Source: Bordetella parapertussis
GTDB taxonomy: Bacteria > Pseudomonadota > Gammaproteobacteria > Burkholderiales > SG8-41
NCBI GenBank assembly: GCA_945885345.1
Contig: CAMCYP010000018.1
Location: 1-64,000, forward strand
Length of the DNA stretch: 64,000 bases
Reading direction: 5' to 3'
Positions 43,479-56,434 of the stretch are shown in pieces; position 1 is the stretch's first letter, and every line of letters starts with the position of its first letter. A model generated the notes under the pieces. That model was given only the letters and a program-made list of their open reading frames with translations. It was not told the DNA's origin and searched no databases. A program made the translations under genes and the position numbers.

Positions 43479-44796
43479 GGCGGTCGCGCATCAGCGCTTC
43501 AATATCGGCAACACTTTTCGGTGCACTGACGCTGAGGATTTCCGAGCCCCGGGCGGTGACCAGCGCGTCGTCTTCGATGCGCACGCCGATACCGGCAAAG
43601 CCGTCCGGCACACCCGGCGCAGACCGGATATAACAACCGGGCTCGACGGTCAGCACCATGCCCGGCTGCAGCTCGCGCCAGGCGCCACTGGTTTTGTATT
43701 CGCCGGCATCGTGCACATCCAGCCCCAGCCAGTGTCCCGTGCGGTGCATGTAGAACTGTTTGTAAGTTTCCTGCTCCAGCACGCTGTCCAGCGTGCCTTG
43801 CAACAATTTCAGGTCGATGAAGCCCTGCGCCAGCACGTTCACTGCGGCATCGTGCGGCTCGTTCCAGCGCGCCCCCGGCTTGACCGTGGCAATCGCCGCA
43901 GCCTGCGCCGCCAGCACCAGCTCATACACCGCGCGCTGCGGCCCGCTGAAGCGGCCATTGACCGGGAAGGTGCGCGTGATGTCCGAGGCGTAACCGTCGA
44001 GTTCACAGCCAGCGTCGATCAGCAGCAGGTCGCCATCATGCAGCACGGCGTTGTTTTCAACGTAATGCAGCACGCAGGCATTGGCGCCGCCGGCCACGAT
44101 CGGCGTGTAGGCGGGGGCCTGCGCACCGCTGCGTCGGAATTCATGCTGCAGCAGGGCTTCGATTTCATATTCCGTGGCGCCCGGTCGCGCAGCCTGCATC
44201 GCGAGGCGGTGCGCGGCTCCGGAGATGTCGCCGGCGCGCCGCATCAGCGCCACTTCATGTGCATCCTTGTACAGGCGCATGTCGTCGAGCAGCGTACGCA
44301 CATCGTGAATATCGTTCGGCGCAGCCACGCCGCTGCGCGCGCGGTTGCGCACGGTATTGATCCAGCCCAGCACCCGCGCGTCCCACACCGCATCGGCACC
44401 GAGATGCACCTGCACCGCAGAACGATCCGCCAGCAGGTCCGGCAGGCGCGCATCCAGCTCAGTGATGCAATACGCGGCATCCACGGCAAACGTTTCGCGT
44501 GCCGCATCCGGCCCGTAGCGATAGCCGTCCCAGATTTCACGCTCGAGGTTTTTTTCGCGGCAGAACAGGATGTGCTGCGGCTTTTCACCACCGACGACGA
44601 CCAGCACCGCTTCCGGTTCGCGGAAACCGGTCAGGTAATAGAAATAACTGTCGTAGCGATAGGGATAGTGCGCATCGCGGTTGCGGATCTGTTCCGGCGC
44701 GGTGGGTACGATGGCCACGCCGTTGCCAAGCTGCGCCGCCAGGCGCGCGCGCCGACCCTGATAAACAGCGGCATCAATGGATGGTTGTGCAGACAT
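43471..44796 (-). CDS. pepP: Xaa-Pro aminopeptidase (aminopeptidase P)
   Basis: YPYRYDSYFYYLTGFREPEAVLVV; DGDLLLIDAGCELDGYASDITRTFPVNGRFS; HRTGHWLGLDVHDAGEY. Confidence 0.96.
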   Translation of the reverse strand: MSAQPSIDAAVYQGRRARLAAQLGNGVAIVPTAPEQIRNRDAHYPYRYDSYFYYLTGFREPEAVLVVVGGEKPQHILFCREKNLEREIWDGYRYGPDAARETFAVDAAYCITELDARLPDLLADRSAVQVHLGADAVWDARVLGWINTVRNRARSGVAAPNDIHDVRTLLDDMRLYKDAHEVALMRRAGDISGAAHRLAMQAARPGATEYEIEALLQHEFRRSGAQAPAYTPIVAGGANACVLHYVENNAVLHDGDLLLIDAGCELDGYASDITRTFPVNGRFSGPQRAVYELVLAAQAAAIATVKPGARWNEPHDAAVNVLAQGFIDLKLLQGTLDSVLEQETYKQFYMHRTGHWLGLDVHDAGEYKTSGAWRELQPGMVLTVEPGCYIRSAPGVPDGFAGIGVRIEDDALVTARGSEILSVSAPKSVADIEALMRDRHA

Positions 44797-44850
44797 GCCT
44801 TGATTATAGTCGCGCGCCGATCCGTATTTTTCGTTTCGTTTTCGTTTAAG

Positions 44851-46591
<1,741 letters not shown>

Positions 46592-46636
46592 GCAGTGAAT
46601 TGTGAGATTTTAGCACCTCGCCTGACACCCTCCCTG

Positions 46637-48934
46637 ATGCCCTTTTCCCGAAAAACCCGGATTGCTCTTGCCGTGCTGTGTGCGCTGCCGCTGCTGGCTG
46701 GCGCCGATGAAGGCCTGAAGCTCAAGCCACAGCCCGGACTGCTGCTGATCCCCCCCGACAATGGCGATGTGGTGCCGCTGTTCGTGGAAGCCGACCGCAT
46801 CCAGGGCACGCAGGACAAGGAAATCGAGGCTTTCGGCAGCGCGCGGCTGCGCAAGCGTGGCCAGGTTTTTTATGCCGACTGGATGCGGCACGACACGCCA
46901 ACGGACGTGCTGGATGCCAAAGGCAACGTCCGCATCGAACAGGAACGGGAAATCCTCCAGGGCGATACCCTGCGCTACGAAATGGCCACCGATCGCGGTT
47001 ACTTGGACCGCCCGCGTTACCTGCTGATGAGCACCCCCGAAACCGGGCCGATCAGCCGCATTGCGCGTCCGGTACAAACCGAAGGACGCGGCACTGCCGA
47101 TCGCCTGCTGTTCGAGGGTCCCGGGCAGTACCGTGTACAAAACTCCAGCTACACCACCTGCGAACCGGGTAATGATGCATGGTACCTGCGCGCCAATGTA
47201 CTTGATATCGACCGCGGTCGCAACGTTGGTACCGCGCACAACGCGAGCATCGTGTTCTTCGACGTGCCGATTTTTTATTCGCCCTACCTGTCGTTTTCGC
47301 TGCACCAGGAACGCAAATCGGGTTTCCTGACGCCGAGTTACCGCACCTCGAACACCACCGGCTTCGAGTTCACGACACCTTTTTACTGGAACATCGCGCC
47401 GGACATGGACGCCACGCTGTTCCCGCGCTACATGACCAAGCGCGGGCTGCAGCTCGGCAGCGAATTCCGCTACCTGAATTCGAAGGGCAAGGGTGAAGCG
47501 CGGGCGGAAGTGCTCTCCAACGACCAGCAGATCGGCCGCGACCGCTGGGGACTGTTCACCAAACACCAGCAGATGCTGGGCGACATCTGGAACAGCCAGC
47601 TCAACATCAACCGCGTCTCAGACGGCAACTATTTCACCGACCTGTCGACACAGGTGGCGGTGACCTCACAGGTCTACCTGAGCAACGACCTGACGCTGAG
47701 CCGCGGGGGTACCTGGGGTGACGGCGGCACCTACGGTTTTTCAGCATTTGCCCAGCGCTGGCAGACACTGCAGGCCGATCCGCTGGCGCCGCTGGTTGCA
47801 CCCTACAACCGCGAACCGCAACTGACACTGACCGCCCAGCAGCTCACCCGCTGGGGGGATCTGGATGTGCTCAGCAGTTATACCTCGTTCGCGCATCCAT
47901 CCCTGATCAATGCCAAGCGCACGGTGATCAATCCCAGTTTTTCGCTGCCGCTGCAGAATGCCTACGCTTACGTCACGCCCAAAGCCGGCGTGCATGTCAC
48001 CCACTACGCCATGGGCAGCAACAATACGACCGGCCTGCCCGATGCCACGCGCACATTGCCGATCGTCAGCGTGGACAGCGGGCTGGTTTTTGAACGAGAC
48101 ATGGAGGCCCGGGGCCAGAAACTGATCCAGACGCTGGAGCCCAAGGCTTATTACGTCTACATCCCGTACAAAGACCAGAGCCGGCTGCCGAATTTCGAAA
48201 GCGGGCTGCAGGACATCAATTTTGCAACCATTTTTACCGAGAACCAGTTCAGCGGCCAGGATCGCATCAATGATGCCAACCAGCTGACACTGGGGGTCAG
48301 CACGCGGTTCATTGACCCCAGCAACGGCATTGAGCGTTTGCGTGCCGCCGTCGCCCAGCGCTATTACTTCGAGCCACAACAAGTCACCATACCTGGCGTG
48401 CCGTCGCGCGCCAGTGACAGCAATTCCTCGGATCTGCTCGCCGCCATCAGCGGCAATATCGCGAAAAACTGGACCGGTGACGCCGGCTGGCAATACAACA
48501 CCGATCTGAAACAAACCCAGAAATTCAACATCGCTGCGCGCTACCAGCCGCAGGCCGGTAAAGTGGTCAATCTTGCCTATCGCGAAACCGCCAACGCGCT
48601 GCAGCAGGTGGATTTGTCGACGCAATGGCCAATCGATGGTCGCTGGACCGCCGTCAGCCGCTGGAATTTTTCAATCAAGGACAACCGTACTCTGGAAGCG
48701 CTGGTTGGTATTGAATACAGTGACCGCTGCTGGGCACTGCGCATCGCTGGCCACCGTTTTGCCACGACCACGGCCAGCGCCAGCACTTCCATTTTCGTCC
48801 AGCTGGAGCTGTCCGGCCTGTCGCGCATCGGCAGTGACCCGCAGGACGTCCTGCGCCGGAACATCAGCGGCTATAAACCGTTCGACCCCCGCGCCACCAC
48901 GCCGGTCGAATACAATGTACCGGGATTGTTCTAG
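46637..48934 (+). CDS. lptD: LPS-assembly protein LptD
   Basis: VEADRIQGTQDKEIEAFGSARLRKRGQVFYADWMRHD; FSLHQERKSGFLTPSYRTSNTTGFEFTTPFYWNIAPDMDATLFPRYMTKRGLQLGSEFRYL. Confidence 0.97.
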   Translation: MPFSRKTRIALAVLCALPLLAGADEGLKLKPQPGLLLIPPDNGDVVPLFVEADRIQGTQDKEIEAFGSARLRKRGQVFYADWMRHDTPTDVLDAKGNVRIEQEREILQGDTLRYEMATDRGYLDRPRYLLMSTPETGPISRIARPVQTEGRGTADRLLFEGPGQYRVQNSSYTTCEPGNDAWYLRANVLDIDRGRNVGTAHNASIVFFDVPIFYSPYLSFSLHQERKSGFLTPSYRTSNTTGFEFTTPFYWNIAPDMDATLFPRYMTKRGLQLGSEFRYLNSKGKGEARAEVLSNDQQIGRDRWGLFTKHQQMLGDIWNSQLNINRVSDGNYFTDLSTQVAVTSQVYLSNDLTLSRGGTWGDGGTYGFSAFAQRWQTLQADPLAPLVAPYNREPQLTLTAQQLTRWGDLDVLSSYTSFAHPSLINAKRTVINPSFSLPLQNAYAYVTPKAGVHVTHYAMGSNNTTGLPDATRTLPIVSVDSGLVFERDMEARGQKLIQTLEPKAYYVYIPYKDQSRLPNFESGLQDINFATIFTENQFSGQDRINDANQLTLGVSTRFIDPSNGIERLRAAVAQRYYFEPQQVTIPGVPSRASDSNSSDLLAAISGNIAKNWTGDAGWQYNTDLKQTQKFNIAARYQPQAGKVVNLAYRETANALQQVDLSTQWPIDGRWTAVSRWNFSIKDNRTLEALVGIEYSDRCWALRIAGHRFATTTASASTSIFVQLELSGLSRIGSDPQDVLRRNISGYKPFDPRATTPVEYNVPGLF

Positions 48935-48988
48935 CCGGCCGGGAGCCGGCTTCCCTGTATTACTTGATCATTTACGCACCCCTCTGAA

Positions 48989-50311
48989 ATGTCTGGATCC
49001 TGCATGCAATTCCGAATCCTGCTGTCCTGCGCCGTGTTGGCAGCCCTGCTGCCGGGCGTCCCTGCCTGGGGCCAGCAAACCGCAAAACCGCGGCAAATCG
49101 TCACGCTGGACCGCATCGTTGCGGTCGTCAACGAGGAAGTCATCACCCAGCAGGAACTCAACGCCCGCGTCGACTTTGCCTTCCGCCAGCTGCGGCAACA
49201 GGGTACGCAACCACCGGCGCGGGAAGTCATCGAGCGCCAGCTGATTGAGCGCCTGATCACCGATCGGGTGCAACTGCAGCACGCGCGCGATATCGGCCTG
49301 CGTGTCGATGATGCCGAACTCGACCGCGCACTGGTGCGGGTCGCCGAAGGAAACAAACTGTCACTGTCGCAGATGCGCGCAACCATTGAGAAAGATGGCG
49401 TGCCGTATGAAAAATTCCGCGAGGACCTCCGCAACGAAATCACGGTGTCCCGGCTGCGCGAGCGCGAAGTCGCGCAGAAAATCGTCATCACCGAATCCGA
49501 GATCGACAATTTCATCCAGGCCCAGCAGTCGCAGGGCCGCAATGACGAATACAATATTTCGCACATCCTCGTCACCGTGCCGGAAAACGCCACCCCGGAG
49601 CAGTTGCAGACCCGTCGTGTACGGGCAGAACAGGCATTAGGGCAATTGAAGGCCGGCACGGACTTCCGTCAGGTTGCCGCAGCATTTTCCGATGCCCCGG
49701 AAGCGCTGCAGGGCGGCTTGATGGGCTGGCGCGAAAGCAACCGTCTGCCCGCCATTTTCCTCGACGCACTGCGGCCACTGAAAGCCGGTGAGTTCAGCGA
49801 ACTGGTACGCAGTCCGAACGGATTTCATATCCTCAAACTCAATGAACGTCGCGGCGGACAAGCCGCGATCATGGTGCAGCAAACCCACGCCCGTCACATC
49901 CTGATCAAGACCAACGAGCTGGTGTCGGAAGCGGAAGCGCGCAACCGCCTGCTGGTACTCAAGGAACGTCTGGACAACAAGGCGGATTTCGCCGAGCTGG
50001 CGCGATCCCGCTCTGAAGACGGCAGCGCCGCGCGCGGCGGCGATCTGGGCTGGCTGAGCCCTGGTGATACCGTGCCCGAATTCGAGCAGGCGATGAATGC
50101 ACTGAAACCCGGTGAAATCAGCCAGCCGGTACGCAGCCCCTTCGGCTGGCACCTGATCGAAGTGCTGGAGCGGCGCACCCAGGACATGACGCGTGAAGGC
50201 CAGCGCCTGAACGCGCGCCAGGCCTTGCGCGAGCGCAAGACCGATGAGGCCTATCAGGAATGGGTGCGGCAATTGCGTGACCGCGCTTATATTGAACAGC
50301 GCCTCGAATAA
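48989..50311 (+). CDS. surA: Peptidylprolyl isomerase SurA
   Basis: Signal peptide; DRIVAVVNEEVITQQELNARVDFAF; two parvulin domains (ISHILVTVPE..., ARHILIKTNELVSE...). Confidence 0.96.
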   Translation: MSGSCMQFRILLSCAVLAALLPGVPAWGQQTAKPRQIVTLDRIVAVVNEEVITQQELNARVDFAFRQLRQQGTQPPAREVIERQLIERLITDRVQLQHARDIGLRVDDAELDRALVRVAEGNKLSLSQMRATIEKDGVPYEKFREDLRNEITVSRLREREVAQKIVITESEIDNFIQAQQSQGRNDEYNISHILVTVPENATPEQLQTRRVRAEQALGQLKAGTDFRQVAAAFSDAPEALQGGLMGWRESNRLPAIFLDALRPLKAGEFSELVRSPNGFHILKLNERRGGQAAIMVQQTHARHILIKTNELVSEAEARNRLLVLKERLDNKADFAELARSRSEDGSAARGGDLGWLSPGDTVPEFEQAMNALKPGEISQPVRSPFGWHLIEVLERRTQDMTREGQRLNARQALRERKTDEAYQEWVRQLRDRAYIEQRLE

Positions 50312-50345
50312 TCAATAAAAACAATGGCTTAACAGGCGACACCCC

Positions 50346-51344
50346 GTGCCCGCTACTTCCCGACAGCCTTTGGTCGCCGTCACTGCGGGGGAGCCTGCGG
50401 GTATCGGCCCCGACCTCTGCGCAATGCTGTCGCAGCGCCGCCTGCCGGCGCGGGTGGTGGTGATTGCCGACGCTACATTGCTGCACGATCGCGCGCGTGC
50501 GCTGGGCATCAACGGCGACATGCCGCGTTACAACGATGCCGCCGGCGCCGGCGATTTTTCCGTGCTGCATGTGCCGCTGGCGCAGCCTGTCAAAGCCGGC
50601 ACACTGAATCCCGCCAACAGTAAGTATGTATTGCGCACACTGGAAATCGCCGCCGACGGTTGCCGCGACGGCAGCTTTCATGCCATGGCCACCGCACCCG
50701 TACACAAAGGCGTCATCAACGACGCCGGCATCGCCTTCACCGGCCATACTGAATTTCTCGCCGAACGGCTGCATGCGCCGCAGGTGGTGATGATGCTCGC
50801 CGGCGGCGGCATGCGCGTGGCACTGGTCACCACCCACCTGGCGCTGCATGAAGTCGCTGCGGCGATCACCCGCGATAGCGTCGAAAAGTCCCTGCGCGTG
50901 CTGCGGCACGACCTGATCGCACATTTCGGCATCGCGCGGCCGCGCATTATCGTCGCCGGCCTCAATCCGCATGCCGGTGAATCGGGGCATCTCGGCCGCG
51001 AGGAAATCGACATCATCGTGCCGGTCCTCGAAAATCTGCGCAAGGAAGGTTTTGATCTCACCGGCCCGCTACCCGCCGATACGCTGTTCCAGCCGGAACG
51101 ACTGGCGCAATGTGATTGCGTGCTGGCGATGTACCACGACCAGGGACTGCCGGTACTCAAATACGCCAGCTTTGGCGCCGGCATCAACATCACGCTCGGC
51201 CTGCCGATCATCCGCACCTCGGTCGACCACGGCACGGCACTGGAACTCGCCGGCACCGGCAAGGCCCGGGCCGAAAGCCTGATTGCGGCGATCGAATTGG
51301 CTGCCGAACTCGCCGTGCGCAGCAAAAAAACTGCAGCCGCGTGA
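50346..51344 (+). CDS. pdxA: 4-hydroxythreonine-4-phosphate dehydrogenase
   Basis: VAVTAGEPAGIGPDLCAML; GHTEFLAERLHAPQVVMMLAGGGMRVALVTTHLAL; AGLNPHAGESGHLGREEIDII; MYHDQGLPVLKY. Confidence 0.96.
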   Translation: MPATSRQPLVAVTAGEPAGIGPDLCAMLSQRRLPARVVVIADATLLHDRARALGINGDMPRYNDAAGAGDFSVLHVPLAQPVKAGTLNPANSKYVLRTLEIAADGCRDGSFHAMATAPVHKGVINDAGIAFTGHTEFLAERLHAPQVVMMLAGGGMRVALVTTHLALHEVAAAITRDSVEKSLRVLRHDLIAHFGIARPRIIVAGLNPHAGESGHLGREEIDIIVPVLENLRKEGFDLTGPLPADTLFQPERLAQCDCVLAMYHDQGLPVLKYASFGAGINITLGLPIIRTSVDHGTALELAGTGKARAESLIAAIELAAELAVRSKKTAAA

Positions 51345-52120
51345 GCGCGAAGCATATCCCGCGCAAACGTTTTGGCCAGAATTTCCTGGTCGACGACGGC
51401 ATCATCGATAGCATCGTCGCCTCGATTGCGCCACAGCGCAGTGACAACCTGGTCGAAATCGGCCCCGGCCTCGGCGCGCTGACTGCACCGTTGCTGGCCC
51501 GGCTCGACCGCCTGCAAGTCATTGAAATCGACCGTGACCTGATCGCACAGTTGCGTGAAAGGTATGCCACAGCCAGCGTAACCATTCACGAAGGCGATGT
51601 ACTGAAGTTCGACTTTGCTGCGCTGGGCAGCGACCTGCGCGTCGTCGGCAACCTGCCCTACAACATCTCAACGCCACTGCTGTTCCGCTTTGCCGAGTTC
51701 GCCGGCCACATCCGTGACGTGCACGTGATGCTGCAGCGGGAGGTGGTGGAACGCATGGTGGCCGCACCCGGTGATTCGGAATTCAGCCGCCTCTCGGTGA
51801 TGCTGCAGTACCGCTTCGACATGGAAATGCTGTTCGACGTGCCGCCCGAATCCTTCGATCCGGCCCCCAAGGTGGAATCCGCCGTGGTACGGCTGATGCC
51901 GTTCACTACGCTGCCACATCCAGCACGTAATGAAGCCGTATTCAGCAGCGTGGTCGCACGCGCTTTTTCGCAACGGCGCAAGACGCTGCGCAACACACTG
52001 AAGGGGGTTATTGCCGACGCCGACTTCGCGCAGCTCGATATTGATCCCGGTGCACGGGCACAGGAACTGTCGGTGGCGGATTTTGTGCGGATCGCCGACA
52101 TCGTGAAGGCGCCAGTTTAG
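51341..52120 (+). CDS. rsmA: 16S rRNA (adenine1518/1519-N6)-dimethyltransferase
   Basis: HIPRKRFGQNFLVDDGIIDSIV; VEIGPGLGALTAPLL; RVVGNLPYNISTPLLFRFAEF; GTG start overlapping pdxA stop. Confidence 0.96.
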   Translation: MSAKHIPRKRFGQNFLVDDGIIDSIVASIAPQRSDNLVEIGPGLGALTAPLLARLDRLQVIEIDRDLIAQLRERYATASVTIHEGDVLKFDFAALGSDLRVVGNLPYNISTPLLFRFAEFAGHIRDVHVMLQREVVERMVAAPGDSEFSRLSVMLQYRFDMEMLFDVPPESFDPAPKVESAVVRLMPFTTLPHPARNEAVFSSVVARAFSQRRKTLRNTLKGVIADADFAQLDIDPGARAQELSVADFVRIADIVKAPV

Positions 52121-52137
52121 AATCGTCCAAAAATCGC

Positions 52138-52536
52138 TCAGGCTGCGGGCGCCGCTTTTCTTTGCACGAACTCGATCTTGTAGCCGTCAGGATCTTCGAC
52201 AAACGCAATCACCGTAGTGCCGTGCTTCATCGGCCCCGGCTCGCGTGAGACCTTGCCACCGCGCTTTTTGACTTCATCGCAGGCCTTGTAGGCATCCTCG
52301 ACTTCGACCGCGACATGGCCAAAACCGCTGCCCATGTCGTAGGACTTGGTATCCCAGTTGTGCGTCAGTTCGAGCACTGCAGCGCGTGATTCGTCGTCAT
52401 AACCAACAAAGGCGTTGGTAAAGCGCCCGCTGGGATAGTCGGATTTGCGCAGCAGACGCATGCCCAGCACCTGGGTATAAAAATCGATCGAGCGTTGCAG
52501 ATCGCCAACCCGGATCATCGTATGCAGCAGCCTCAT
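52138..52536 (-). CDS. gloA: Lactoylglutathione lyase (glyoxalase I)
   Basis: [69 protein letters not shown]. Confidence 0.96.
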   Translation of the reverse strand: MRLLHTMIRVGDLQRSIDFYTQVLGMRLLRKSDYPSGRFTNAFVGYDDESRAAVLELTHNWDTKSYDMGSGFGHVAVEVEDAYKACDEVKKRGGKVSREPGPMKHGTTVIAFVEDPDGYKIEFVQRKAAPAA

Positions 52537-52552
52537 GCGGACACCCTTCGCT

Positions 52553-52738
52553 TCAGATCTGCACCATTTCAAAATCTTCCTTGCGTGCGCCGCACTCCGG
52601 ACAGGTCCAGTTCATCGGCACATCTTCCCATTTGGTACCCGGTGCAATGCCTTCATCAGGCACGCCTGCAGCTTCATCGTAAATGTACCCGCAGATCAAA
52701 CACATGTACTTCTTGTACTGCCCGTTATCGGTAGTCAT
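52553..52738 (-). CDS. Rubredoxin
   Basis: [49 protein letters not shown]. Confidence 0.97.
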   Translation of the reverse strand: MTTDNGQYKKYMCLICGYIYDEAAGVPDEGIAPGTKWEDVPMNWTCPECGARKEDFEMVQI

Positions 52739-52814
52739 CAGCGTCTTCTAGGTTAATAAGCTACAATCACAACGTCATTCTAGCTGATCCCCCCTTCGCG
52801 CCCAATCTCCGCGC

Positions 52815-53681
52815 ATGACCGACTCACCACCCATCGTCATGGTATTTGCCGCCACCGATCCGACCGGCGGCGCCGGCTTGCAGGCGGACATCATGACCCT
52901 CGCCAGCATGGGCTGCCATCCGGTGTCGGTGGTGACTGCGATCACCATCCAGGACACCACGGGTGTCGATGGCATCCAGCCGATCGACGGCGAATGGGTG
53001 TCTGACCAGGCACGCTGCATCCTTGAAGACATGCCTGTAGCCGCATTCAAGATCGGCGTGCTGGGCAGCCTTGAGGCCGTCGCCGCAGTGGCCGAAGTGG
53101 TGTCCGATTATCCGGAAATCCCGCTGATTCTTGACCCGGTGCTGGCCTCAGGCCGCGGCGACGAACTCGCTTCCGAGGAAATGCTCGCGGCGATCCGCGA
53201 ACTGCTGATCCCGCAGACCACCATCGTCACTCCGAACAGCATCGAAGCGCGCCGGCTCGCCGACGATGACAGCGAAGGCGACAACCCCGACCTCGCCGAA
53301 TGCGCGCGGCGCATCCTTGATTCCGGCTGCGAATACGTGCTGATCACCGGCACTCACGAACACACCAACGACGTGGTCAACACGCTGTACAACAGCGAAG
53401 GCGTGGTGCGCAGCGATGCCTGGCCACGTCTGCCCGGCAGCTACCACGGCTCGGGCTGCACGCTGGCTTCGGCGCTGGCCGCCACCATTGCCAACGGTGT
53501 CGATATCCAGGAAGCGGTGCGCGATGCGCAGGAATACACCTGGCAGTCGCTGAAACTCGCATTCCGCCCTGGCATGGGCCAGCACATCCCGGATCGCCTG
53601 TTCTGGGCCCGCGACGAAGACGCCGTCTCCGGCGCAGTCGACGACGACAGCGGCGACCACAACAACGACAAGCCGGCGTGA
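52815..53681 (+). CDS. thiD: Hydroxymethylpyrimidine/phosphomethylpyrimidine kinase
   Basis: VMVFAATDPTGGAGLQADIMTLASMGCHPVSVVTAITIQDT; PGSYHGSGCTLASALAATIANG. Confidence 0.95.
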   Translation: MTDSPPIVMVFAATDPTGGAGLQADIMTLASMGCHPVSVVTAITIQDTTGVDGIQPIDGEWVSDQARCILEDMPVAAFKIGVLGSLEAVAAVAEVVSDYPEIPLILDPVLASGRGDELASEEMLAAIRELLIPQTTIVTPNSIEARRLADDDSEGDNPDLAECARRILDSGCEYVLITGTHEHTNDVVNTLYNSEGVVRSDAWPRLPGSYHGSGCTLASALAATIANGVDIQEAVRDAQEYTWQSLKLAFRPGMGQHIPDRLFWARDEDAVSGAVDDDSGDHNNDKPA

Positions 53682-54343
53682 ACACGCTGATCGCCGGGCT
53701 GTATGCGATCACGCCCGATCTCGCCGATACCCGTGCGTTGTTGCTGCGAACGCGTGCCGCGCTGAGCGGCGGCGCCCGCGTGCTGCAGTACCGCAACAAA
53801 ACGGCATCCCCGGCGTTACGTCACGAACAGGCGCTGGCGCTGCAGCAGCTCTGCACAGAGTTTCATGTACCGCTGCTCATCAACGATCATCTCGACCTCG
53901 CGCTGGCCGTCGATGCCGCCGGGCTGCATCTGGGTGGTGACGACGGTGACATCTCCGCTGCGCGGGCACGACTCGGCCCGGGCAAACTGCTGGGCGCATC
54001 CTGTTACGACCGCATCGAACTGGCGCAAAGTGCGGTGGCTGCCGGCGCCGACCACATCGCTTTTGGCAGTTTTTTCGCGTCCAGCATCAAACCCGACGCC
54101 GCGCGCCCGCCGCTGGACCTGATCAGCCGCGCCAAAAAGCGCTTCCGCCTGCCGGTGGTGGCCATCGGCGGCATCACCCCGCACAATGCGCCGCAGCTGA
54201 TTGCCGCCGGCGTCGATGCCATCGCCGTCATATCCGCCGTATTCACCGCGCCCGACGTTGCCGCAGCGGCGCGGGAGTTTCTGACTTTATTCGATCAACG
54301 TCTGTTTGAGCCCCACCATGAAAAAAAGTCAAACACTCTTTAA
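53678..54343 (+). CDS. thiE: Thiamine phosphate synthase
   Basis: GLYAITPDL...[25 protein letters not shown]...[27 protein letters not shown]...[29 protein letters not shown]. Confidence 0.95.
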   Translation: MNTLIAGLYAITPDLADTRALLLRTRAALSGGARVLQYRNKTASPALRHEQALALQQLCTEFHVPLLINDHLDLALAVDAAGLHLGGDDGDISAARARLGPGKLLGASCYDRIELAQSAVAAGADHIAFGSFFASSIKPDAARPPLDLISRAKKRFRLPVVAIGGITPHNAPQLIAAGVDAIAVISAVFTAPDVAAAAREFLTLFDQRLFEPHHEKKSNTL

Positions 54344-55595
54344 CCACGCCCAGCTGACCATCCCCGGTGGCGTCAATTCACCCGTGCGTGCCTTCAAATC
54401 GGTCGGCGGCACCCCGCTGTTTTTTCAGCGCGGCAAAGGCCCGCTGGTATGGGATGTCGACGGCAACAGCTATATTGATTACGTCGGTTCCTGGGGGCCG
54501 CTGATCTGCGGCCATGCCCACCCCGATGTGATCCGCGCCGTGCAGCAGGCCGCCGAGCGCGGCCTGTCCTTCGGTGCCCCCACCGAAGCCGAGGTCGAAA
54601 TGGCCGATGTGCTGCGCAAGCTGGTGCCGTCCATGGACCAGTTGCGGCTGGTCAGTTCCGGCACCGAAGCCACGATGAGCGCAATCCGCCTCGCCCGCGG
54701 CTACACCGGGCGCAGCAAAATCATCAAGTTCGAAGGCTGTTACCACGGCCATGCCGACCCACTGCTGGTCAAGGCCGGCTCCGGTGCGTTGACCTTCGGC
54801 CAGCCGTCCTCCGCCGGTGTGCCGGCAGAAACAGCGGCACACACCCTCGTGCTCGACTACAACGACGAAGCCGGACTGGAAACGACTTTCACGCGCGAGG
54901 GCAGCGAAATTGCTGCAGTGATCGTCGAACCGGTCGCCGGCAACATGAACCTGGTCGCACCCAAGCCGGGATTCCTCGAACTGCTGCGCAAACTGTGTAC
55001 GCAGCATGGCGCGGTACTGATTTTCGATGAAGTGATGACCGGCTTCCGCGTGGCCCTTGGTGGCGCGCAGGCGCTGTACAACATCAAGCCCGACATCACC
55101 ACGCTGGGCAAGGTCATCGGCGGCGGCATGCCGGTCGGCGCCTTCGGCGGCCGCCGCGACATCATGCAATGCCTGGCGCCGGTGGGTCCTGTGTACCAGG
55201 CCGGCACTTTGTCCGGCAATCCGGTGGCGGTCGCAGCCGGGCTGGCCACGCTGAAACTGATCCAGGCCCCGGAGTTTTACGACCAGCTTGCCGGCACGAC
55301 TCATCAGTTGTGCAGCGGCCTGGCCGAGGCGGCACAGGCACGGCGGATTCCCTTCTCGGCGCGCAACATCGGCGGCATGTTCGGCCTGTATTTCCGCGCT
55401 ACACCACCGACCTCGTACGCCGAAGTGATGCAATGTGATAAAGGGGCTTTTAATCAGTTTTTCCACGCCATGCTGGCTGAGGGCATTTATCTGGCGCCCT
55501 CCGCCTACGAGGCAGGATTTGTCTCGGCCGCCCATGGCCCGGCGGAAATCGATCGCACGCTAAAAGCTGCAGCAAAAGTCTTTGCTGCACTTTGA
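54318..55595 (+). CDS. hemL: Glutamate-1-semialdehyde 2,1-aminomutase
   Basis: [95 protein letters not shown]. Confidence 0.97.
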   Translation: MKKSQTLFNHAQLTIPGGVNSPVRAFKSVGGTPLFFQRGKGPLVWDVDGNSYIDYVGSWGPLICGHAHPDVIRAVQQAAERGLSFGAPTEAEVEMADVLRKLVPSMDQLRLVSSGTEATMSAIRLARGYTGRSKIIKFEGCYHGHADPLLVKAGSGALTFGQPSSAGVPAETAAHTLVLDYNDEAGLETTFTREGSEIAAVIVEPVAGNMNLVAPKPGFLELLRKLCTQHGAVLIFDEVMTGFRVALGGAQALYNIKPDITTLGKVIGGGMPVGAFGGRRDIMQCLAPVGPVYQAGTLSGNPVAVAAGLATLKLIQAPEFYDQLAGTTHQLCSGLAEAAQARRIPFSARNIGGMFGLYFRATPPTSYAEVMQCDKGAFNQFFHAMLAEGIYLAPSAYEAGFVSAAHGPAEIDRTLKAAAKVFAAL

Positions 55596-55689
55596 TCTGC
55601 AACAAACTATAAATATCAATTAAAACAACTACTTAAAAATAAACCCCTTGCTGCACCATTTCCTGTGCTGCAGCAAAATCCCCACCCCC

Positions 55690-56421
55690 ATGGAAAAAAT
55701 CCGCCTGTCCAAGCTGATGTCGGAGCAAGGTTTCTGCTCCCGGCGCGAAGCCGACAGCTATATCGAGCGCGGCTGGGTGCTGGTCGACGGTGTACCGATC
55801 ACCGAACTCGGCACGCGCATCCTGCCGACCCAGACCATCACACTGGCGCCGGCGGCACAAAGCAAACAGGAAGCGCGGGTCACCGTGCTGCTCAACAAAC
55901 CCGTCGGCTTTGTCTCGAGCCAGCCGGAAAAAAACTACCGCCCAGCGATCACGCTGGTGACCGCCGAAACCCAATACACCGGCGACCGCAATCCGCAGCG
56001 TTTCGATCCGCGGCATTTGCGCGGCCTCGCCCCTGCCGGCCGGCTCGACATCGATTCCACCGGACTGCTGGTACTGACCCAGGACGGACGCATTGCCAAA
56101 CAGCTGATCGGCGAAAACTCGCGGGTGGAAAAAGAATACCTGGTGCGCGTCACCGGGAAACCGAACAAGGACGGGCTGGCGCTGCTGAACCACGGCCTGA
56201 GCCTGGACGGCGAAGCGCTGCGGCCCGCCGAAGTGTCCTGGCAAAACAAAGATCAGCTGCGCTTTGTGCTGCGCCAGGGCAAAAAACGCCAGATCCGCCG
56301 CATGTGTGAAATGGTCGGACTCACTGTGGTCGGCCTGAAACGCGTGCGTATCGGCAAGGTGATGCTCGGCGACCTGCCCGGCGGACAGTGGCGCTACCTG
56401 CGCGATGACGAAACGTTCTGA
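55690..56421 (+). CDS. RluF/Rsu-type pseudouridine synthase
   Basis: [31 protein letters not shown] (S4); [50 protein letters not shown]. Confidence 0.93.
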   Translation: MEKIRLSKLMSEQGFCSRREADSYIERGWVLVDGVPITELGTRILPTQTITLAPAAQSKQEARVTVLLNKPVGFVSSQPEKNYRPAITLVTAETQYTGDRNPQRFDPRHLRGLAPAGRLDIDSTGLLVLTQDGRIAKQLIGENSRVEKEYLVRVTGKPNKDGLALLNHGLSLDGEALRPAEVSWQNKDQLRFVLRQGKKRQIRRMCEMVGLTVVGLKRVRIGKVMLGDLPGGQWRYLRDDETF

Positions 56422-56434
56422 TCTGCCGGACTAG

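Noticed and set aside
54378-55535. 385-aa - strand ORF
   Set aside because: Antisense to hemL; shadow ORF.
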